From the NCBI GenBank assembly GCA_002352375.1, contig DEIH01000018.1, positions 1 to 7,789 of the forward strand: 7,789 nt of DNA, in the 5' to 3' direction. Below the pieces are notes generated by a model. The model was not told the DNA's origin and ran no database searches. It saw nothing but the letters and a program-made list of their open reading frames with translations. Positions 6,049 through 7,789 of this stretch are shown piece by piece; positions within the stretch are counted from its first letter, which is position 1, and each line of letters begins with the position of its first letter. Both the position numbers and the translations under genes were made by a program. This DNA is from Spirochaeta sp. UBA2779. GTDB lineage: Bacteria; Spirochaetota; Spirochaetia; DSM-2461.

Positions 6049-7396
6049 GAAAGATTCAGGTGGTCTGCTGAGCCTCGAGGAACTGGAACAGCTGGTTGAC
6101 AGGGGTGAGATAGATACCGTTATTGTTGCTTTCTCCGATCATTATGGTCAGCTGATGGGAAAGCGTCTGAAAGCTGAGTATTTTCTTAACAATCGGTTGA
6201 AGCACGAATGCTGCGATTATCTGCTTACCGTAGATATCGATATGACCCCCCAGCCGGGTTTTTCCTCTTCCGGATGGAATAAGGGTTTTGGAAATTATCA
6301 TCTGAATATCGACTTCAGTACTCTCAGAAGGATAGACTGGCCTTCAACAACCGCTCTTGTTCTGGGAGATCCCCGGACTTCCGGGGGTGGTGAAGTCTCT
6401 CATAACCCTCGAACGGTACTGAAAACACAGTACAATCTGGCGATATCAAAAGGTTTTCTGCCGATGATGGCATCTGAGCTGGAATTCTATCTGTTTAAAG
6501 GCGGCTCATCACCCGAAATCCCGCTGCCGTCTTCGGATCGGCCTCTTGATTACCATATTGGTTTAACCCAGCCCGATGAACCGCTTATGAGGGAACTTCG
6601 GAATCGGCTGAATCATTCAGGTTTAACAATAGAATCCAGCAAAGGGGAAACAGGTAAAGGACAGTATGAAATTGCTCTGGCTTATGATAATGCCCTGGAA
6701 ATGGCGGACCGGCATATTCTTTTTAAGCATGGGGTCAAAGCAATAGCAGGAGAAATGGGTTATTCGGCAACTTTTATGGCTAAATATTCTGCCGACGACA
6801 GCGGATCCAGCGGGCATATACATCTGAGCCTGACAAATCCTGATAACAGGCGGAATCTCTTTGGAAATAAACAGGGTGATTCTCTGAACTCTAATTTTTC
6901 GCATTTTCTTGGCGGATTGATGTCAAAAACGGCAGAGCTTTTCCTTTTTTTCGCCCCGACAATAAACTCCTATAAAAGGTTCAGTATGGCTTCTTTTGCT
7001 CCCACATCTCTCTCCTGGGGCTATGATAATCGAACAGCAGCATTCAGAGTTGTCGGCCAGGGAGAATCTCTACGTCTGGAAAACAGGCTCCCGGGGGCTG
7101 ATATGAATCCCTATACTGCCTATGCCGCCATGCTGGCGGCTGGTATCAGCGGAATTGAACAGGGTATTGCTCCTCCAGAAGAAGTTTCCGGAAATGCATA
7201 CCGGGATGAAAAGTTTCCACAGATACCATCCAGTCTGGAGGAAGCTGCGGGTCTTCTGGATCGCTCTGATTTTGCCAGGAGTCTCTTTGGAGATGAGGTT
7301 GTAGACTTTTATGTGCACCATGCACGCTTGGAATGCCGGGCATTCGGGACGGCGGTTACAGATTGGGAGCGCCACCGGTACTTTTCAAGAATCTGA
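6041..7396 (+). CDS. Glutamine-synthetase-like gamma-glutamyl amine ligase
   Basis: From the GTG at 6041 the product is 451 residues and belongs to the glutamine synthetase superfamily, which makes gamma-glutamyl phosphate from glutamate and ATP and passes it to an amine. Metal and substrate motifs include ASELEFY with Glu146 and Glu148, Glu203 and Glu210 in the ETGKGQYE segment (203-210), SGHIHLSL with His259 (257-264), NSYKRF (309-314), Arg331 in RTAAFRV, and ENRLPGADMNPYTAYAA (347-363). The DGSS motif that forms the ammonium site in GlnA is absent; the equivalent region reads SSSGWNKGFGNY (75-86). The NLYDLPPE adenylylation loop of proteobacterial GlnA is also absent. Both point to an amine-specific ligase of the PuuA, IpuC or GlnA4 type, not ammonia assimilation. 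The C-terminus is DWERHRYF (441-448). The start overlaps the alcohol dehydrogenase by 8 bases; AAAGG (6027-6031) lies 9 bases upstream. The amine substrate is not readable from sequence. Confidence 0.92.
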   Translation: MNKKDSGGLLSLEELEQLVDRGEIDTVIVAFSDHYGQLMGKRLKAEYFLNNRLKHECCDYLLTVDIDMTPQPGFSSSGWNKGFGNYHLNIDFSTLRRIDWPSTTALVLGDPRTSGGGEVSHNPRTVLKTQYNLAISKGFLPMMASELEFYLFKGGSSPEIPLPSSDRPLDYHIGLTQPDEPLMRELRNRLNHSGLTIESSKGETGKGQYEIALAYDNALEMADRHILFKHGVKAIAGEMGYSATFMAKYSADDSGSSGHIHLSLTNPDNRRNLFGNKQGDSLNSNFSHFLGGLMSKTAELFLFFAPTINSYKRFSMASFAPTSLSWGYDNRTAAFRVVGQGESLRLENRLPGADMNPYTAYAAMLAAGISGIEQGIAPPEEVSGNAYRDEKFPQIPSSLEEAAGLLDRSDFARSLFGDEVVDFYVHHARLECRAFGTAVTDWERHRYFSRI

Positions 7397-7398
7397 GA

Positions 7399-7789
7399 CT
7401 ATAAGATTTGTCCCTGAGCTTTATTCCTGAATTCTTTAATAAGAGGGAGAAGCTTTTCCGGCTGATTTGAAATAATACCATCCATACCCATTTCCAGGTA
7501 GCGGCGGACAGCGGTCTCATCATCTTCCGTCCAGGTTACCAGGGGATATCCAAGAACAACCTTTTTCCAGAAAACCATAAAAGGTTTGAGCCTTTCACGG
7601 TTGGGTTTCAGGAACAGAGGGCGGCAGATAAACCGGCCGGCGCCCCGACTGAGCCAGTTTGGGAATCCTGGATGCTTTGTGTAGATTAAGGCTGTTTTAA
7701 TCTCCGGGTTCAGGCGTTTAACGGTTCGAAGAGAGTAGGGGTTGAAGGATGAAACAACAATTCTGTTACTGAATTTCCGCTTCTGAAGG
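7399..7789 (-). CDS. Glycerophosphodiester phosphodiesterase, C-terminal part (partial at right edge)
   Basis: My reverse-strand translation is open from the right edge (first full codon ending at 7788) to a TAG at 7401-7399 and gives 129 residues. It ends with the typical C-terminal half of the TIM-barrel of GlpQ/UgpQ-type glycerophosphodiester phosphodiesterases. This includes RIVVSSFNPYSLRTVKRLNP, where SSFNP is a common family motif, then TALIYT, then VTWTEDDETAVRRYLEMGMD followed by GIISNQPEKL, matching the family's VWTVN...GVDGIITDRP pattern. These enzymes release glycerol-3-phosphate and an alcohol from phospholipid head-group diesters. The N-terminal half with the metal and catalytic residues lies outside the window, so neither activity nor cellular location can be judged. 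It converges on the operon with only 2 bases between the two stop codons. Confidence 0.88.
   Translation of the reverse strand, partial: LQKRKFSNRIVVSSFNPYSLRTVKRLNPEIKTALIYTKHPGFPNWLSRGAGRFICRPLFLKPNRERLKPFMVFWKKVVLGYPLVTWTEDDETAVRRYLEMGMDGIISNQPEKLLPLIKEFRNKAQGQIL

Overview
The window reads as ordinary chromosomal DNA of a bacterium with mid-range GC (by eye, a little under 50%), clear Shine-Dalgarno sites, and occasional TTG and GTG starts. Nothing in it fixes the taxon. A free-living spirochaete or a comparable anaerobic/facultative Gram-negative is my low-confidence guess from the overall feel of the proteins. I saw no transposase, tRNA, rRNA, CRISPR array or prophage gene.

Layout from left to right. 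(1) 1-342, minus strand: the N-terminal 114 residues of an ornithine carbamoyltransferase, running off the left edge. (2) 343-452: a short divergent intergenic region. (3) About 453-821, plus strand: a small unrecognised protein with two membrane segments. (4) 818-2350, minus strand: a cytosolic GGDEF-EAL protein with a ruined GGDEF signature and a complete set of EAL catalytic residues, so probably a cyclic-di-GMP phosphodiesterase. (5) 2351-2585: the largest non-coding stretch, holding the divergent control region. (6) 2586-7396, plus strand: a tight four-gene operon. (7) 7399-7789, minus strand: the C-terminal part of a glycerophosphodiester phosphodiesterase, running off the right edge and ending only 2 bases from the operon's last stop codon.

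The operon is the centre of interest. It encodes an aldehyde dehydrogenase, a free-standing class I glutamine amidotransferase-type hydrolase, an iron-type alcohol dehydrogenase and a glutamine-synthetase-like ligase that lacks the DGSS ammonia-site motif and the adenylylation-loop motif of true GlnA. Together these are the four activities needed to (a) attach glutamate to a primary amine, (b) oxidise an alcohol on the amide to an aldehyde, (c) oxidise the aldehyde to an acid and (d) hydrolyse the gamma-glutamyl bond to return glutamate. This is the logic of the Puu putrescine pathway, with the flavin amine oxidase replaced by an alcohol dehydrogenase. It fits an amino alcohol better than a diamine, and it parallels the gamma-glutamyl ethanolamine route proposed for Streptomyces (GlnA4). 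The enzyme families are well supported. The substrate is an inference, and no transporter or dedicated regulator lies in the window.
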